Source: Eleftheria terrae (GTDB taxonomy: Bacteria > Pseudomonadota > Gammaproteobacteria > Burkholderiales > Burkholderiaceae_C). Taken from it: a stretch of 64,000 nt of DNA. Below are positions 10,471 through 19,931 of the stretch, piece by piece. A model generated the notes under the pieces. The model was not told where the DNA came from, made no database searches, and was given only the letters and a program-made list of their open reading frames with translations. The stretch is taken from assembly GCF_030419005.1 (NCBI RefSeq), contig NZ_CP106951.1, positions 2,604,001-2,668,000 on the forward strand, in the 5' to 3' direction. The stretch's first letter is position 1, and every line of letters begins with the position of its first letter. A program made the position numbers and the translations under genes.

Positions 10471-11349
10471 TCAGTTCGAGGCGGCCGAGGCGGGTGCCGC
10501 GGCTGCGTCGGTCTTCTTGGCACCGAAGTACTTGGCGTAGATCTGATCGTAGGTGCCGTCGGCCTTGATGTCGGCCAGGCCCTTGTTCAGCTTCTCGAGC
10601 AGCTCGGTGTTGCCCTTGCGCACGGCGATGCCGTAATGCTCCGGAGCGAAGCCGGCATCGTTCACCGTCTTGAACTTGGCGCCCTGGTTGTTGGCGATGT
10701 AGTTCACCACCACGCCGTTGTCGGCCACCACCGCGTCAACACCGCCGGCCTGCAACTCCTGCAGGGCCAGGGGCGTGGATTCGAAGCGCTTGATGTTGGT
10801 GCTGTTCTTGCCGAGCAGCTTGGTGACTACCTCGTCGCCAGTGGTGCCGGTCTGCACGCCGACCTTCAGGGCCTTCAGGTCGTCGAACTTCGCAACCTTG
10901 GAGCTTTCGCGCACGGCGATGAGCTGCTGGGCATCGAAGTAGGGGTCGGAGAAGTCCATCGTCTGCTTGCGCTCGTCGGTGATGGTGATGGAGGAGACGA
11001 GCAGGTCACGATCGCCTTGGGCCAGGGTGTTGAAGATGCCTTCCCAGGGGGTGTTGACGAACTTCACCTCGATGCCGGCCTTGGCGGCCACGGCGCGCAC
11101 GACGTCGATGTCGAAACCGACGATCTCACCCGTGGAGTCCTGCGACTCGAACGGCGCATAGGCCGCGTCGGTGCCGACGGCGTAGACCTTGGCGGGGGTC
11201 GGTGCCGGGGCCGGGGCCGAGGCTTCGGTCGTCGCCGGAGCGGGCGCCGGCGGCTCGGCCTGCTTGCCGCAGGCAGCCAGGACCAGGCCGCACAGCAGCA
11301 TGCCTGCACGCTGCCACAGGGACGGGGAAGAGATGCTCAAGGTGCTCAT
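10471..11349 (-). CDS. Amino acid ABC transporter substrate-binding lipoprotein
   Basis: A 292-residue periplasmic binding protein of family 3 (polar amino acids). It has a lipoprotein signal with lipobox LAAC at about residues 24-27, a Pro/Ala linker, then the two-lobe domain starting YAVGTDAAYAPFES, with the ligand-contact motifs GFDIDVVRAV and SSITITDERK. Mature protein should be tethered to the outer leaflet of the inner membrane. The ATG at 11349 follows GAGGG by 4 bases; the 70-codon upstream extension is spurious. It is the first gene of a two-gene unit with the permease. Confidence 0.93.
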   Translation of the reverse strand: MSTLSISSPSLWQRAGMLLCGLVLAACGKQAEPPAPAPATTEASAPAPAPTPAKVYAVGTDAAYAPFESQDSTGEIVGFDIDVVRAVAAKAGIEVKFVNTPWEGIFNTLAQGDRDLLVSSITITDERKQTMDFSDPYFDAQQLIAVRESSKVAKFDDLKALKVGVQTGTTGDEVVTKLLGKNSTNIKRFESTPLALQELQAGGVDAVVADNGVVVNYIANNQGAKFKTVNDAGFAPEHYGIAVRKGNTELLEKLNKGLADIKADGTYDQIYAKYFGAKKTDAAAAPASAASN

Positions 11350-11661
11350 GAAACCCTCGTGAAAATCGGTAAACCTGCATTTTGACCGCAACGGACACCA
11401 AAAACGCCGGGCGGTCAGGGGCCGCAGCAGTGCAAGAGCAATGCCAAGGTGCAGCAAAACAACGTGCGGGATGCATTTTGGAGGACAGGCGCCGTGCCGG
11501 GCCGGACCCCGGGCGGCGCGGCGGCAGGCCTGCCGGGCGCGCCCCGGAGCAGGGATCACCGCTCGCGTGCGTCGCTGGCCGGCGGCCCGGGAAATGCGCG
11601 GGCGCGGCGCCCACCGCGCTGGCGCCCCCCCGATTTGGGGCGATCTAGGACATCCACCAGT
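11350..11661. other. Intergenic region, no gene seen
   Basis: This 312-base gap between the binding-protein gene and the VOC gene contains a stretch of AT-richer bases (11350-11420) that probably holds the promoter of the ABC unit, and GC-rich inverted repeats near 11590-11630. I could not assign a firm promoter or terminator. Confidence 0.4.
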
Positions 11662-12057
11662 TCACACCGGCGGCACTTCGTAGAACTCGATCGGCAGGTC
11701 GTCGGGATCGGCGCAGAAGAAGAAGCGCTGGCCGGTGTACTCGTCCACCCGCACCGGCTCGCAGTCGACGCCGCCGGCGGCCAGCCGGCTGCGGCAGGCG
11801 TCGACGTCAGGCGTCGCGAAGGCGAGATGGCGCAGCCCCTGCGCCTCGGGGCGGCTGGGGCGCGCCGGCGCGCCCGGGAAGGTGAACAGCTCCAGACGCA
11901 GGCCGCCGGGGCCTTCCAGGTCGACCTTCCAGGAATCGCGGGCCTCGCGGTAGTTTTCGGCGAGCACGCGCAGGCCCAGCAGGTCGACATAGAACCGCTT
12001 GGCGCGGGACAGGTCGGACGCGATCAGCGCCACATGGTGGATGCCCGACAGCTGCAT
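11662..12057 (-). CDS. VOC family protein (glyoxalase I-like, GloA2 type)
   Basis: A 131-residue single-domain vicinal-oxygen-chelate protein. The four metal-ligand positions of the glyoxalase I fold appear in order as His8 (IHHVAL), Glu56 (RLELF), His77 (LRHLAF) and Glu124 (PIEFYE), so it is probably an active metalloenzyme, possibly a lactoylglutathione lyase-like protein. The ATG overlaps the stop of the upstream YbdK gene (TGATG), which suggests translational coupling. Together with a glutamate-cysteine ligase-like gene the link is to thiol chemistry, but that is inference; the substrate is not known. Confidence 0.88.
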   Translation of the reverse strand: MQLSGIHHVALIASDLSRAKRFYVDLLGLRVLAENYREARDSWKVDLEGPGGLRLELFTFPGAPARPSRPEAQGLRHLAFATPDVDACRSRLAAGGVDCEPVRVDEYTGQRFFFCADPDDLPIEFYEVPPV

Positions 12058-13184
12058 CAGACCACCAGCTCCCCGCTCCAGCGCAGGCATTGCTGGCGCA
12101 CCACCTCGGCCAGCAGGTGCTCCTTCTGCTGCGCCTGGCGGGCCCAGGTGGCGTCGTTGCCGAAGCGCTGCAGCTCGCCGCGCAGGTAGCGCATGGCGGC
12201 ATCGGCCTTGAGGTCGATGGCGTGCTGCTCGATCGCGGCCATGGTGGCCATGATGTCCTCGCGCAGGCTGCGGTGCTCGCCGGTCTTGGGATCGACGAAG
12301 GTGCCCTCGGGCCCGAAGCGGCAGGCCTGGAAGCGGTTGAAGGTGTAGACGAGGTAGTCGTCCTCGGCCAGCGGGAAGGGCTTTTCCTTGGTGAGCCAGC
12401 TGGCCACGCACTGGATGTAGGCGGCCAGCGCAGCGGCCTTCTCGATGGTGAGCGGCGTGTCGAGCACGCGCACCTCGATGGTCCCGAACTCGGGCTTGGG
12501 CCGGATGTCCCAGTAGAAGTCCTTCATGCTCTTGACCACGCCGGTGCGGGTCATCTTGCCGAAGAAGACGCCAAAGTCGTCCCAGGTTGTGACGAAGGGC
12601 GCCCGGCCCGACAAGGGGAAGGCGAACACCGAGTTCAGCCGTGCCGAATGAAAGCCGGTGTCGGTGCCCTGCACATACGGCGAGGAAGCCGACAGTGCGA
12701 TGAAGTGCGGGATGAAGCGCGACATGCCGTGCAGCAGCACCAGCGCCTCGTCGGGGCTCGGGCAGCCCACGTGCACGTGCTGGCCGAAGATGGTGAACTG
12801 CTTGGACAGGTAGCCGTACAGCTCCGAGAGCATGTGGAAGCGCGGCGTGTTGAAGATGCGGCGCTCGCTCCAGTCCTGGAAGGGATGGGTGCCACCGCCG
12901 GTCAGGCCGACGTTGAGCTTGCGGGCGCAGTCCACCAGGGCGCCGCGCAGTTCGGTCAGCTGGCCGAGGGCGTCGTCATGGCTGTAGCAGATGCCGGTGG
13001 ACAGCTCGATCATGCTGTCGGTCATCTCGGGTTTCACATCGCCGGGGATCTTCCGCTTGGCCATCAGCCGCAGCAGGTCGACCGCGCTCGGCGACAGGTC
13101 GTAGTCGTGGGTATTGACGATCCCCAGCTCCAGCTCGACGCCCAGGGTGAGCGGCTGCGAGGTGGCGAAGGCTTCCAAGGTCAT
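12057..13184 (-). CDS. YbdK family carboxylate-amine ligase (GCS2 type)
   Basis: A 375-residue ATP-grasp-like ligase of the glutamate-cysteine ligase 2 family. It starts with the family's [16 protein letters not shown] segment and contains the [10 protein letters not shown] and FGQHVHVG motifs that form the active site. E. coli YbdK has weak glutamate-cysteine ligase activity; the true substrate of the family is unsettled. The ATG at 13184 has AGGAG 9 bases upstream; the in-frame extension of about 150 codons lies inside the antiporter gene and is spurious. It is downstream of the antiporter by 23 bases and overlaps the VOC gene, so the three form an operon. Confidence 0.92.
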   Translation of the reverse strand: MTLEAFATSQPLTLGVELELGIVNTHDYDLSPSAVDLLRLMAKRKIPGDVKPEMTDSMIELSTGICYSHDDALGQLTELRGALVDCARKLNVGLTGGGTHPFQDWSERRIFNTPRFHMLSELYGYLSKQFTIFGQHVHVGCPSPDEALVLLHGMSRFIPHFIALSASSPYVQGTDTGFHSARLNSVFAFPLSGRAPFVTTWDDFGVFFGKMTRTGVVKSMKDFYWDIRPKPEFGTIEVRVLDTPLTIEKAAALAAYIQCVASWLTKEKPFPLAEDDYLVYTFNRFQACRFGPEGTFVDPKTGEHRSLREDIMATMAAIEQHAIDLKADAAMRYLRGELQRFGNDATWARQAQQKEHLLAEVVRQQCLRWSGELVV

Positions 13185-13207
13185 GCGATCAGTCTCCTGC
13201 GAAGGTC

Positions 13208-14437
13208 TCAGGTGCGGCGCGCGGCAATCTCGTGGGCGCTGCGCAATGCAGCGAGCACGGCCAGGGCGCCCAGCAGTTCCATGATGGCGATCGAACTCAG
13301 CGCGATGGGCGCCAGCTGGCCGGCAAAGCTGCCGTGCGAGGCCTGCAGGTCCGAGTACATCACCAGTGCGGTGGCCGACAGCGGCGTCAGGGCCAGGCTC
13401 ACGCCGATCCCCTGGCGCACCGACTGTCCGCTGAACCATCCGAGCGTCAGCACCGCAGTGGCCTTGGCCGCGGCCCGGGCGGCCATGGCGACGAGCGCGA
13501 TCAGCCCGCCGGTGGCCAGGCCTTCGACCGACCACGACGAACCGACGATGACGAACATCATCAGCACCAGCACACCACCGGCGGTGCCGAAGTGGCGCGG
13601 CCAGACCCAGGGCCGCTCGGTGGAATTGCGCAGCCACAGGCCCGCCATCAGCGGCATCAGCAGGGTCGACAGGCCGAACATCTTCGTCAGCGCCAGCGCC
13701 ATCGTGACCAGCCCCAGCAGCAGCAGCGTGGAGTTCTCATTGCGCAGGTCCAGGCCGCGTGCCACCCGGGCGACCGCAAAGCCGAGCACGCCGGCGATCA
13801 GGAAGGAGCCGGCGAACACGTACAAGGGGTGCACCACCGCCTGCACGGGGTTCTGCCCGGTGTCCAGGTCGAGCCAGGCCAGCAGCAGCTTGCTCGCGAA
13901 CACGCCATAGAGGGTATTGAGCGCGGCCAGCATCGTCACACGCTCGGTCACCTGGCCTTCGGCACCGAACTCGGACGCCACCCGCGAGATGACTGCGGGC
14001 GAGGCGGGCACCGCCAGCACCGCGACGGCGGCCGAGGACGAGGCGTCGAGGCCCAGGTAGCGCATCGCCAGGTAGACGACGGCGAAGGTCAGCACCGCCT
14101 CCGCCAGGCTGGTCACCAGCAGGAAGGGATTGGTGCGCAGCCAGCGCAGGTGCACCCGCGCGCCCAGCTCGAACAGCAGCAGCGCCAGCGCCAGATCGAC
14201 CACCAGCCGCACCGGGCCGGGGATGGTGCCGCTGGCGACGCCCCAGCCGCCGGCGGCGACCAGCATGCCGACCAGCGAATAGCCCACGATGCGTGGCAGC
14301 CCCAGGCGCCGGAACACCAGCTCGCCGATCAGCGCGCCGGCGATCAGTACCAGCGAAGATCCGAGCAGCGCATTGGGCCCCTCCCACGAAAAGGCAGCGC
14401 CGAGAAAGGACAGGGCCTGGGTCAGCTCGTCCACCAT
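13208..14437 (-). CDS. CPA2-type cation/proton antiporter
   Basis: A 409-residue polytopic inner-membrane protein of the Na+/H+ exchanger (KefB/GerN-like) domain family, with about 12 predicted helices and motifs such as [17 protein letters not shown] and [11 protein letters not shown]. It lacks the C-terminal TrkA-N domain of KefB/KefC, so it may be an ungated exchanger. GGAGGTG lies upstream of the ATG. It is first in an operon with the YbdK ligase and a VOC protein; the co-occurrence with glutathione-like enzymes recalls glutathione-gated Kef systems that protect against electrophiles, which is an inference from context. The transported ion is not determined. Confidence 0.85.
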   Translation of the reverse strand: MVDELTQALSFLGAAFSWEGPNALLGSSLVLIAGALIGELVFRRLGLPRIVGYSLVGMLVAAGGWGVASGTIPGPVRLVVDLALALLLFELGARVHLRWLRTNPFLLVTSLAEAVLTFAVVYLAMRYLGLDASSSAAVAVLAVPASPAVISRVASEFGAEGQVTERVTMLAALNTLYGVFASKLLLAWLDLDTGQNPVQAVVHPLYVFAGSFLIAGVLGFAVARVARGLDLRNENSTLLLLGLVTMALALTKMFGLSTLLMPLMAGLWLRNSTERPWVWPRHFGTAGGVLVLMMFVIVGSSWSVEGLATGGLIALVAMAARAAAKATAVLTLGWFSGQSVRQGIGVSLALTPLSATALVMYSDLQASHGSFAGQLAPIALSSIAIMELLGALAVLAALRSAHEIAARRT

Positions 14438-14794
14438 GTCTTACACCTCCGTCTTGTCGTCACGTTGACGCCGCAGGGGGCGGCGCCTTGTTGTGCAGGC
14501 CGGACCGGAGCCCGGCGTGGGCAGGCTCTAGCCCCCCGCAAGCGCCCCCTTCCAGGGCGCGGCCGGATCTCATCGCGAACCGGCGCACCGTCCGGTAGCA
14601 AACGGAATGCCTAAAACGGTGCATGCCGGCGGCTTGCGAGCGGCCACGGGTCGCTGGCCGGCTCCGCACAGCGGCCTGCCCAAGGCAGCGATGCCGGTGT
14701 CCGTTCGTGACATGCATCACGTCCGGGCCGCAAGCAGCGGGCATTCTGCACCATGCGCCGCCCCCGCAGCGCCGAGGCGAGCGAGCGCCAACCG
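14438..14794. other. Intergenic region, no gene seen
   Basis: A GC-rich gap upstream of the antiporter. I see no credible ORF, tRNA or terminator here. The promoter of the antiporter operon should lie in it. Confidence 0.4.
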
Positions 14795-14822
14795 CAAAAA
14801 AAAGCCCCCGAAGGACGGGGGC
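14795..14822 (-). terminator. Orphan rho-independent terminator
   Basis: A 7-bp GC stem with a 5-base loop and nine T residues on the minus strand. It cannot serve the antiporter operon, which is transcribed away from it. Confidence 0.85.
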
Positions 14823-14873
14823 AAGGCTTCTTGGTCGCTGCGCAACACCGGGAACTCCGAGGCGCCGCGCGGC
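14795..14873 (-). ncRNA. Candidate orphan small RNA
   Basis: A strong intrinsic terminator on the minus strand (stem GCCCCCG, 5-base loop, CGGGGGC, then a T9 run at 14795-14803) has no minus-strand gene upstream of it: the nearest gene to the right is on the plus strand. A weak promoter-like -10 (TAGGAT, 14880-14885 on the minus strand) lies about 80 bases before the terminator. Together they suggest a transcript of roughly 80 nt with a foldable GC-rich 5' part. No known RNA family was recognised. The ends are approximate. Confidence 0.4.
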
Positions 14874-15084
14874 GGACCCATCCTAGCCTGAAACAGTTGT
14901 ACCGATGTATTAACCGTTTTGCCAGGCGGGCCGGCTGCACAGCGGGCCGCGAAGCCGCTTGCCGCCTGCCGTCAAGTGCCGTCCCTGGTTTGGGGGAGGA
15001 AGCGGCCCCCTGAACGGGTGAGCAGCACACGCTGTTCGCATTGAGCGGGCAAAATCGCCTGCTCAATCAGGGAAGGAGCTGCAA

Positions 15085-15282
15085 ATGAGCGACAAGATGA
15101 GCAAGCACGAGTGGATCGAGCGCTGCGCGGCCCGCATGCTGGCCCAGCAGCCCGCGCTGCAGAGCAGCGATGCCCTGCACCTGGCAGAGCAGGTCTGGCA
15201 AGAAGCAGGCAGCGGTCTCGACCCGGAACAGGCGGCCGACGATGAAGGCCGCTTCCGCCAGCCCGCCCTGGACGCGGCCTGA
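15085..15282 (+). CDS. Small hypothetical protein
   Basis: A 65-residue acidic protein, mostly helical by composition, with no recognised domain. It is supported by a strong ribosome site (AAGGAG, 6 bases before ATG) and ordinary codon use. It contains the segment HEWIERCAARML followed by LAEQVWQEAG. A GC-rich hairpin at 15299-15322 follows the stop and could end the transcript, although its T run is poor. It stands alone between the antiporter operon and the convergent cobN. The function is unknown. Confidence 0.6.
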   Translation: MSDKMSKHEWIERCAARMLAQQPALQSSDALHLAEQVWQEAGSGLDPEQAADDEGRFRQPALDAA

Positions 15283-15556
15283 GGCCGCCAAAGGGTTCGC
15301 CGGGCCGCCGTCGCGGCCCGGCGCTTTACATCCGACACAAAGCAACACCGCCCTTTTGCCTGCCCCGCGGCGGGGCGACTCGAACCAAGGTCTGATGGCT
15401 CCCGTGGCCGCCGCAGCGGCGCACCGGGGCCACTACGGCGGGGCAGCCCGCGCCTCTGCCGCGCCCGGTGCCACGCCGGCGGGCCCAGCTTCCCGCCGCG
15501 GCGGAGCTTGGCGGCGCGGCCTCCTCGCCTGTTCCCCCTTTCCTCCGTGTTCCCCT

Positions 15557-18500
15557 TCACCCGGCGGCGGCCGGGCGGCGCAGCTGATACAGGGCACCGG
15601 CGAGCAAGATGCCGAGCGCCAGGGCCGCCAGGAAGAGCTGAAGCAGCCGGTCCGCCACTGCCTGGCCGGCGCCCGGGGTCTCCAGCGGGCGCAACCGGAT
15701 GCCGGTTTGCAGGGCGGGTGACGGCGCCGCCTGCTGCGGCGTGGCGGCCGGCCGCTGTGCCACGCCGGCTGCAGGCGTGCCGCGCAGGGACGCGCCTGGC
15801 CGGGCGGGGCGCTGGGCCTGCCGCCGGGCCCAGTCCCGCACTTCGCGCGAAGCGTCGGGGCGGGGCGCCAGGCGGTCCAGCGTCTGCAACAGGCCGGCCA
15901 GCTCGCGCCGCGTGCCGGCATCCGGACGCCAATAGCCGTGGCGGTCGGCCTGGGCCAGGCGCTCCAGGGCCTGCGCGTAGGCCTGCGGATGGCTGCGCAG
16001 CCATTGCGGCAGTCCCAGCCGGTGACGGTCGCGCACCAGCACCTCGAAGAAGCCTTGCCAGTGGTCGTCGCGCACGCTGTGACTGTCGACCTGCTGCCAG
16101 CCCCAGGCGAACTGCAGCGCCTTCACCACCTGGAGGGTGCCGGCGTAGCCCTCGTCCCGCTGCGCGGCCAGCCAGCCGGGATGGAGGTAGCGGGACTGCA
16201 TTTCCTGCGCGATGCCTTGCGCGGCGGTCTGCGTGTGCAGGTCGCCGGCGTCGGCGAGCTGGTTGACATAGAGCGGCAGCGGCTCCGGACGGCCGGCGCT
16301 GCGGGCGGCTGCGGCCAGGCCGCCGAGGTACTGGAAGGGATCGTCCGACGTCATCATCCCGTAGAGGTGCGAGCTGCGTGACAGCAGCGCGGCATCGGCC
16401 CGGCGCAGCTGGGCCGCGAACGCACTCCGGCCGCTGCCCTGCTCGCCGGCCTCGTCCTGTGCCAGCGGTGCGCCATCGAGAAAGGGCTGGCTCATGCGTT
16501 GCAGGAACAGCTCGCCGAGCCGGCTGTCCTGCCGATCCAGGCCATCGGACTGCACCGCCTCCGCCAGGCCGGTGCCGTAGTCGCCCGGCGCATTGCCGAA
16601 CACCCGCACCCGGCCCAGCCGCGCAGCCACCGCCGCCGGCAGCCCGCGGCCGGCCAGCTCCCCGGCCACCGCCTGGCTGGCACTGGCCACCGGGCCCTCG
16701 GGTTCGGCGGCGCTGACCGCTGCGACCGCCTGGTCCACCAGGGCCATCAGCGCCGGGAACTGGTCGCGGTAGGAGCCGGTGACCGACAGCAGCACATCCA
16801 CCCGGGGCCGGCCGAGCTGGTCGGCGGGAATCACACGCACCGCGGTGGGCCGGCCCGCGGCGTCCCAGACCGGCTCGACGCCCAGCGCCACCAGCGCCTG
16901 TGCCTCCTGCACGCCCTGGTGGCGCAAGGTCTCGCCGGCCCACAGCGACAGGGCCAGCCGCCGTGGCGGGCGGCCGCCGTGGTCGCGCTGCCAGCCGGCC
17001 AGCCAGTCCTTGAACAGGGCCTGGGCCGCCTGCCAGGCTTGGCGGGTGGGCAGGCGGCTGGGGTCCAGGCCGGTGAGGTTGCGGCCGGTGGGCAGGCTGT
17101 CGACATTGCGCAGCGGATCACCGCCATAGGCGGCCGGCACGAACCGGCCGTCCAGAGCACGCAGCAGGCCGGGGATTTCGCCCTCGGTGGACAGGCGCTG
17201 CTCCAGCACCTGGGCGCGCAGCGCCAGCTGGTGCAGCGCGTCGCGATCGATCGGGCGGCGGGCGGCCCGGTTTGGCACCGGGCCCTCGGGCAGCGGCGGG
17301 CGCAGGTCGAGCGTGGCGGCGGCGTCGGCATCGCGCAGCGCCACCTCCAGCCAGCGGGCCGGGCGCGAGTCGGCCACTTCGGCATGGTCGATCAGGAAGG
17401 CTTCGTCAATGTCCTCGCCCAGGGCCTCGATCAGCGGCTGGCGCAGGGCCTGCAGGATGGTGAGCCGGCGCTCGGCCGACGGCGGCACCCGACCGAACAC
17501 CGCCAGGCCGCGGGGCTGCGCGTCCTGCGCCAGCCGGTCCAGCCAGGGGTGCAGCAGCTCGAGGAAGCCGGCGAAGTCGGCCTGGATGCGCTCGGCGCTC
17601 CAGCCCAGGTCGCGGTGCAAGCCGTGCTCGACGAACTGCGCCAGCAGTGCGGCTTCCAGCGATCGCCTGGTCGGCCCGTGGCTGGCGGTCTCCCACTCAT
17701 GCATCAGCTCGTGCATGCGGGCCATTCGCACCTGGAAGCCGGCCGGCGCGAAGGACGGCGTGCGGTGGCTGATCATGGTGGCACGGCCGCGGCGCTTGGC
17801 CGTCAGGGCCTCGCCGAGGTTGTCGACGATGTAGGGGTAGATCACCGGCACGTCGCCCAGCGGCAGCAGTGCGTCGTCTTGCACGGCGAGTGCGCGCAGC
17901 TTGCCGTTGGCCCATTCCTGCGTCCCGTGCGTGCCGAAGTGGACCAGGGCGTGCGCCTCGCGCGCCCACAGGTAGACCGCAAGGTAATGATGCGACAGCG
18001 GCAGGCGGCTGCGGTGCGAGAACACGCGCTCGCCAGGCCGCCGGGTTTCCTCGCGGGGCGGCTGCGGCAGCACGCTGAGCCGGCCCACCTCCAGCCGTGG
18101 GATGACGAACACCGGCTCGCCGCCATGGCGCAGCACGAAGCGGCTGCGCTCGGGCGGCCCCCACTGGGCCAGGATGCGTTCGCGCACGGCGGCGTCCAGC
18201 GTGTCGAACCAGGCGCGGTAGCGCGCCAGCGGCAGGGCGGCTGCCGCGCCGCTGTCGAGCAGGCCCTGCAGGTCGGCCCCTTCGTAGTAGGCGGCGAGCA
18301 GCGGCGACAGCTGCCGTATCCATTCCGCCTCGGTGAGGCGGTGCGTGCGGTAGCCGGCTTCGGCGAGCGCCTGGCTGACCGTCTCGAGGCTGCGCGGCAC
18401 ATTGAGGAAGGAGGCGCCGAAGTTGCTCGCGCCGGCGGGGTAGTTGTAGACCATTGCGACCAGCCGCTTGTCGGCAGGGGCCGTGTCGCGCAGGGCCAGC

Positions 18501-19588
18501 AGGCGCTGCAGCTTGGCGATGACGGCGGCGGCCTGCGGCTCGATCAGGCGCCAGCCCTCCCGGGCATCCCCCCGGGCCGTCACCAGCATCGGATCGACCG
18601 TGCCGGCGGCCTCGGGCTGGGCCAGGTAGAAGGGCAGTTCGGCCAGCCCCAGGCCGGTGGCGTCGGCCTGCCAGGCGCCGCTGTCGCCGCTGCGGTAGGG
18701 CAGTGTGGCCAGCACCGGCACGTCCCAGCGCTCGAACAGCGGCTGCAGCGCGGCGCCGGGCGTGAGCAGCTGGTGGGTGACGATTGCCCGGGCCTGCAGG
18801 CGTCCATCCACCTCGAGCAGCGCCGCCAGCGAGGCGGCGTCCAGCGACTGGCTGAAGGCCGCATAGGCAGCGAGGCCAGCCAATTCGAACATGGCCAGCC
18901 AGCGATCCAGCCAGGCACTGCTGCCGTCCACCAGGTGATGGCGGTGAACCAGCAGCACGACCGCGGGGCGGCCGGCCAGCCCGGCATCGCTGGCCTGCCA
19001 CAACGCCAGCTCGGCGGCATCGCTGAACAGCCGGGGCGCGCGGGGATGGTAGAGCCCGCGGGCCGGCCAGGGCTCGGGCGGTGGCAGCGCGGGCACCGGC
19101 TGCCCGGCCGACACGGCAGCCGCCAGCTGCAGCGCCTGGCTCCAGGCCCGCGGTCCGCCCGCGCGCAGGTAGGCGGCGATGCGGGCGGCTGCATCGTCGC
19201 CCGCGGCGGCATCGGTGGCTGCCAGGCGGCCGGGCCGGCGCGCGGCGTGGCCGGCGAGCTCGGCGCCGAAGGCGGCGTCCAGCCGCGCCCGTGCCGTCGG
19301 GTGCGGCGCGTCGATCCAGACCCAGTCGGCCAGTGCCAGCGCCTGCTGCAGGGCTTGCCGGGGCAAGCGGTCGTCACCGGCCTGCAGCGGCAACTGCACG
19401 TGCTGCCACTCGAAACCGGCCTGCTCGGCCAGCTCGGCCAGCCGGGCGCTGCGGGTGGCCGGCGTCAGGTCGGTGCTCAGCCACAGCAGCCGGGGCGCGG
19501 CCTGCACTGCGGCGGCCCACAGCAGCCATGCGCACCAGGCCCATGCCAGCCAGCCGGGTCGCGGGCGCGTGCCGGCGCGCGGCCTCAG
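15557..19588 (-). CDS. cobN: CobN-like chelatase, probably exported and membrane-anchored
   Basis: A 1343-residue protein of the CobN/ChlH large chelatase family, which inserts Co2+ or Mg2+ into tetrapyrrole rings. Family motifs include AMVYNYPAGASNFGASFLN (about residue 380) and HFGTHGTQEWANGK (about 550). No ATG, GTG or TTG precedes a GTG at 19507, but the frame stays open. From a CTG at 19588 it encodes a basic n-region, a Trp/Ala/Leu-rich core and an AVQA cleavage site, a convincing signal peptide. GGGAG lies 6 bases before this CTG, which overlaps the TGA of the DUF2149 gene. One membrane helix is at about 1316-1337. The topology implies a periplasmic chelatase tied to the inner membrane, unlike cytoplasmic CobN. 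It is third in a cobalamin-riboswitch operon with no CobS/CobT partner, beside a proton-channel pair. The metal, substrate and CTG start are inferences. Confidence 0.85.
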   Translation of the reverse strand: MRPRAGTRPRPGWLAWAWCAWLLWAAAVQAAPRLLWLSTDLTPATRSARLAELAEQAGFEWQHVQLPLQAGDDRLPRQALQQALALADWVWIDAPHPTARARLDAAFGAELAGHAARRPGRLAATDAAAGDDAAARIAAYLRAGGPRAWSQALQLAAAVSAGQPVPALPPPEPWPARGLYHPRAPRLFSDAAELALWQASDAGLAGRPAVVLLVHRHHLVDGSSAWLDRWLAMFELAGLAAYAAFSQSLDAASLAALLEVDGRLQARAIVTHQLLTPGAALQPLFERWDVPVLATLPYRSGDSGAWQADATGLGLAELPFYLAQPEAAGTVDPMLVTARGDAREGWRLIEPQAAAVIAKLQRLLALRDTAPADKRLVAMVYNYPAGASNFGASFLNVPRSLETVSQALAEAGYRTHRLTEAEWIRQLSPLLAAYYEGADLQGLLDSGAAAALPLARYRAWFDTLDAAVRERILAQWGPPERSRFVLRHGGEPVFVIPRLEVGRLSVLPQPPREETRRPGERVFSHRSRLPLSHHYLAVYLWAREAHALVHFGTHGTQEWANGKLRALAVQDDALLPLGDVPVIYPYIVDNLGEALTAKRRGRATMISHRTPSFAPAGFQVRMARMHELMHEWETASHGPTRRSLEAALLAQFVEHGLHRDLGWSAERIQADFAGFLELLHPWLDRLAQDAQPRGLAVFGRVPPSAERRLTILQALRQPLIEALGEDIDEAFLIDHAEVADSRPARWLEVALRDADAAATLDLRPPLPEGPVPNRAARRPIDRDALHQLALRAQVLEQRLSTEGEIPGLLRALDGRFVPAAYGGDPLRNVDSLPTGRNLTGLDPSRLPTRQAWQAAQALFKDWLAGWQRDHGGRPPRRLALSLWAGETLRHQGVQEAQALVALGVEPVWDAAGRPTAVRVIPADQLGRPRVDVLLSVTGSYRDQFPALMALVDQAVAAVSAAEPEGPVASASQAVAGELAGRGLPAAVAARLGRVRVFGNAPGDYGTGLAEAVQSDGLDRQDSRLGELFLQRMSQPFLDGAPLAQDEAGEQGSGRSAFAAQLRRADAALLSRSSHLYGMMTSDDPFQYLGGLAAAARSAGRPEPLPLYVNQLADAGDLHTQTAAQGIAQEMQSRYLHPGWLAAQRDEGYAGTLQVVKALQFAWGWQQVDSHSVRDDHWQGFFEVLVRDRHRLGLPQWLRSHPQAYAQALERLAQADRHGYWRPDAGTRRELAGLLQTLDRLAPRPDASREVRDWARRQAQRPARPGASLRGTPAAGVAQRPAATPQQAAPSPALQTGIRLRPLETPGAGQAVADRLLQLFLAALALGILLAGALYQLRRPAAAG

Positions 19589-19923
19589 GGTCGGCTCCCG
19601 GAAGCCGCCGGCTCGGGCACGTACACCACGCTGCCGTCCTGCAGGCGGTAGGCGATGCCAGTGCGCACGCCGTTGCCGGCGCTGGCACTGCCATCGCCGC
19701 GCAGCCGCAGCTCGCGGCCGTGCTCGCGCACGACGATTTCCATGTCGGGCCGGCCGGCGTTGCGGATGACGGTCACCGTCTCGCCGGCCTCGCGCTCGGC
19801 CCTCAGGGTCAGCGCCACCAGCAGCGCTGCGACCACGACGAGGAAGACGTCCACCAGGTTGACGGCCGACAGCATCGGGTCGTCATCGTCGTCAGCCAGC
19901 GCGTCGAGATGGCGGTGTCGCAT
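19585..19923 (-). CDS. DUF2149 (ExbD/TolR-like) membrane protein
   Basis: A 112-residue DUF2149 protein with a short acidic cytoplasmic N terminus, one membrane helix at about residues 22-41 and a periplasmic C-terminal domain. The helix begins NLVDVFLVV, with an aspartate at residue 25 placed like the proton-carrying Asp of ExbD, TolR and MotB. With the preceding TolQ/ExbB-like gene (8 bases away) it would form a proton-driven stator pair. It is co-transcribed with the CobN-like chelatase, whose proposed CTG start overlaps this stop codon. The ExbD comparison rests on topology and the Asp position, not on a search. Confidence 0.8.
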   Translation of the reverse strand: MRHRHLDALADDDDDPMLSAVNLVDVFLVVVAALLVALTLRAEREAGETVTVIRNAGRPDMEIVVREHGRELRLRGDGSASAGNGVRTGIAYRLQDGSVVYVPEPAASGSRP

Positions 19924-19931
19924 GGCCGGCC

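Noticed and set aside
16499..19651. 1050-codon open frame antisense to cobN
   Set aside because: It mirrors the high-GC third-position bias of the real gene, has no ribosome site or domain, and is rich in Arg, Gln, Gly and Ala.
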